9,931 bases of DNA, taken from Labilithrix luteola (lineage in GTDB: Bacteria > Myxococcota_A > Polyangia > Polyangiales > Polyangiaceae). Of the stretch, positions 8,767 to 9,931 are shown piece after piece (the stretch's first letter is position 1; every line of letters starts with the position of its first letter). The notes beneath the pieces were generated by a model. It did no database searches and was not told where the DNA came from. It worked only from the letters and a program-made list of their open reading frames with translations. The position numbers and the translations under genes are program-made. Location of the stretch: assembly GCA_026225435.1 (NCBI GenBank), contig JAMFST010000223.1, positions 1-9,931 on the forward strand, written 5' to 3'.

Positions 8767-8786
8767 GCGGACATTGCAACGTCCGC
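8767..8786. promoter_or_regulatory. 20-bp near-perfect palindrome just after the TetR gene (operator or terminator stem)
   Basis: GCGGACATTGCAACGTCCGC reads the same on both strands at 18 of 20 positions, including a central TTGCAA. It begins 14 bp past the TetR stop codon (reading the minus strand). It could be a terminator hairpin (6-bp GC stem, 8-nt loop, but no T-run after it) or a repressor operator acting on the downstream amidohydrolase gene. I cannot choose between these from sequence. Confidence 0.45.
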
Positions 8787-8800
8787 CGACTCCTACATCG

Positions 8801-9541
8801 TCAGATCTTGTCGCGCAGCTTTCGACAGCGACCGCGGGCTTCCGGGGTGACGGCGCCGCGCATGACGGTGCGCCAGGTCTCCTCGACGAACTCGTCGGAG
8901 AGCGGCCCGTGCTTGATCAGCAGCCGGTAGTAGAAGGGGGAGTAGAGCGCGTCGAGCGTGGTGTGCGGGTCGATGTCGCGGCGCACGTCCCCCGCTTCCA
9001 CCGCGCGATTGAGCACCTTGAGCGCCTCGGCGCGGCGCGGCATCAGCCAGCGATCGCGGAAGGCTTCGCTCAGCTCCTTGTCGTGCACCCCTTCGCCGAG
9101 GAGGCCGGCCACGGTGTGCCCCGGGCGATCGCGCAGCAGCGCGGCGAAGGAGAGCATCTGCTCGCGCAGATCGTTGATGGCCGAGTTGGTGCGACGGAAC
9201 GGGATCTTCGGCGAGACCGCAGCGAGGAAGGCGTCCATGACGATGGCCGCCTTGTTGGGCCACCAGCGGTAGAGGGTGACCTTGCTGGCGCCGGCGCGCT
9301 CGGCGATCCCCTCGATGGTCATGGCGCGGAAGCCGCGCTCGTCGAGCAGCGCGTTGGCCGCCTGGAGCACGTTCTGGCGCACGGTCTCGCTGCGCGGGCG
9401 TCCGCGTCCGCGCGGGCGAGCGACGCTGGCATCGGAGCTCTCCACGACCGGCGCGGGCTGCGACTTTGCCAGCGCCACCACCGGGGCCGTCGTCTCCGTC
9501 GTGGGGCCGGGTTGCACCTCCGCGGTCGCGCGCGCCTTCAC
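8801..9541 (-). CDS. TetR/AcrR-family transcriptional regulator
   Basis: The 246-residue protein has a TetR-type DNA-binding domain at about residues 52-100, with the helix-turn-helix at 75-94 (IAERAGASKVTLYRWW). It is preceded by the basic arm RPRGRGRPR and followed by PNKAAIV. A C-terminal helical ligand domain spans about 115-235, including a DPHTTLDALYSPFYYRLL stretch typical of a common TetR C-terminal class. The start used is GTG at 9541, 2 nt after the efflux-adaptor stop, with GGGGAAG about 10 nt upstream. This gives an unusual, about 50-residue Pro/Ala/Thr-rich N-terminal extension. Internal GTG codons near residues 21-22 could be the true start. It is cotranscribed behind the pump gene, so it probably represses its own operon and may also act at the palindromes beyond its 3' end. 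The inducing ligand is unknown. Confidence 0.9.
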   Translation of the reverse strand: MKARATAEVQPGPTTETTAPVVALAKSQPAPVVESSDASVARPRGRGRPRSETVRQNVLQAANALLDERGFRAMTIEGIAERAGASKVTLYRWWPNKAAIVMDAFLAAVSPKIPFRRTNSAINDLREQMLSFAALLRDRPGHTVAGLLGEGVHDKELSEAFRDRWLMPRRAEALKVLNRAVEAGDVRRDIDPHTTLDALYSPFYYRLLIKHGPLSDEFVEETWRTVMRGAVTPEARGRCRKLRDKI

Positions 9542-9543
9542 GG

Positions 9544-9931
9544 CTACTTCTTCCCCGGGGCAGCAGCGGCGCTGCCCGCCGCGGGCGCGCCCTGCGGGCT
9601 GGCCGTGTTGCTCGACGCCGGAGTCGCTGCCGCGGAGGCTGCCGGTGGCAGCGTCGGAGCCACGATGTCGACCGGGAGCCCGTCGATCAGCTTCGTGCTC
9701 GGAACGGTCACCACCATGTCGCTCTCGCTCAGGCCGCTCGCGATCGAGAGGCGGTCGCCGAGATCACTCTCCACGCTGACCACCGACCATTTGATCTTCC
9801 CGTCGACGATCTTGGCCACCCGGGTGCCGTCCTCGTCGGCGACCAGCGCGGTCGAGGGCACGAAGAGCGTCTGCCCGGCGCGCTTCACGTCGATCCCGAC
9901 GTTGGCGTACATACCGGCGAGCAACGCGCCC
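9544..9931 (-). CDS. C-terminus of RND/HlyD-type efflux periplasmic adaptor (membrane fusion protein), 5' end outside window
   Basis: About 129 C-terminal codons are present, ending with TAG at 9546-9544. The segment begins GALLAGMYANVGID, the familiar G-x-L-x-x-G-M-x-x-x-V strand of adaptor proteins. It continues VPSTALVADEDGTRVAKI, then IASGLSESDMVVTVPSTKLIDGLPV, matching the beta-barrel and membrane-proximal domains of AcrA/CusB-type adaptors. These link an inner-membrane pump to an outer-membrane channel in the periplasm. The last 35 or so residues form an Ala/Pro/Ser-rich tail ending PGKK, not part of the fold. The TetR regulator starts 2 nt downstream. The pump and the N-terminal lipoyl/hairpin domains lie outside the window, so the transported substrate cannot be inferred. 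Confidence 0.88.
   Translation of the reverse strand, partial: GALLAGMYANVGIDVKRAGQTLFVPSTALVADEDGTRVAKIVDGKIKWSVVSVESDLGDRLSIASGLSESDMVVTVPSTKLIDGLPVDIVAPTLPPAASAAATPASSNTASPQGAPAAGSAAAAPGKK

Overview
This window looks like chromosome from a very GC-rich Gram-negative bacterium, most likely a myxobacterium-type member of Myxococcota. That is an inference. It rests on strong third-position G/C bias, several signalling proteins without DNA-binding outputs, two predicted secreted lipoproteins with eukaryote-like cysteine-rich or thrombospondin-type-3 tails, and an RND-type efflux adaptor. I saw no rRNA, tRNA, CRISPR array, insertion sequence or phage gene. No gene-free stretch exceeds 300 bases.

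Region 1 (1-1190). The 3' end of a plus-strand gene resembling the DUF692/UPF0276 (MNIO iron oxygenase) family ends at 125. It overlaps tail-to-tail with a minus-strand pair: a DoxX-family membrane protein (1057 to 569) followed 4 nt later by a single-domain receiver (564 to 115). A 133-bp divergent intergenic region separates DoxX from the next gene.

Region 2 (1191-6818). Five plus-strand genes follow. The first is a secreted amidase-like lipoprotein with an eight-cysteine C-terminal module. Next are a degenerate receiver protein with Glu at the phosphosite and a GAF-like tail, then an alpha/beta-hydrolase with an intact catalytic triad. Last come a soluble GAF-PAS-PAS histidine kinase and a receiver-histidine kinase hybrid that starts inside the stop codon of the previous gene (GTGA overlap). 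The last two almost certainly form a translationally coupled phosphorelay. The hydrolase next to a PAS kinase invites comparison with the RsbQ/RsbP arrangement.

Region 3 (6831-9931, minus strand). A full-length amidohydrolase lipoprotein with a thrombospondin type 3 C-terminus converges on the kinase operon, with a short inverted repeat exactly between the two stop codons. Upstream of it lies a 194-bp intergenic region with three palindromes. Beyond that is a TetR-family regulator that starts 2 nt after the stop of an RND/HlyD-type efflux adaptor, whose 5' end lies outside the window.

Taken together this is a sensory and envelope neighbourhood. I did not find a system that I can firmly call new. 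The best leads are the pseudo-receiver/hydrolase/PAS-kinase/Rec-kinase cluster, the DoxX-receiver pair, and the palindrome-rich region between the TetR gene and the amidohydrolase.
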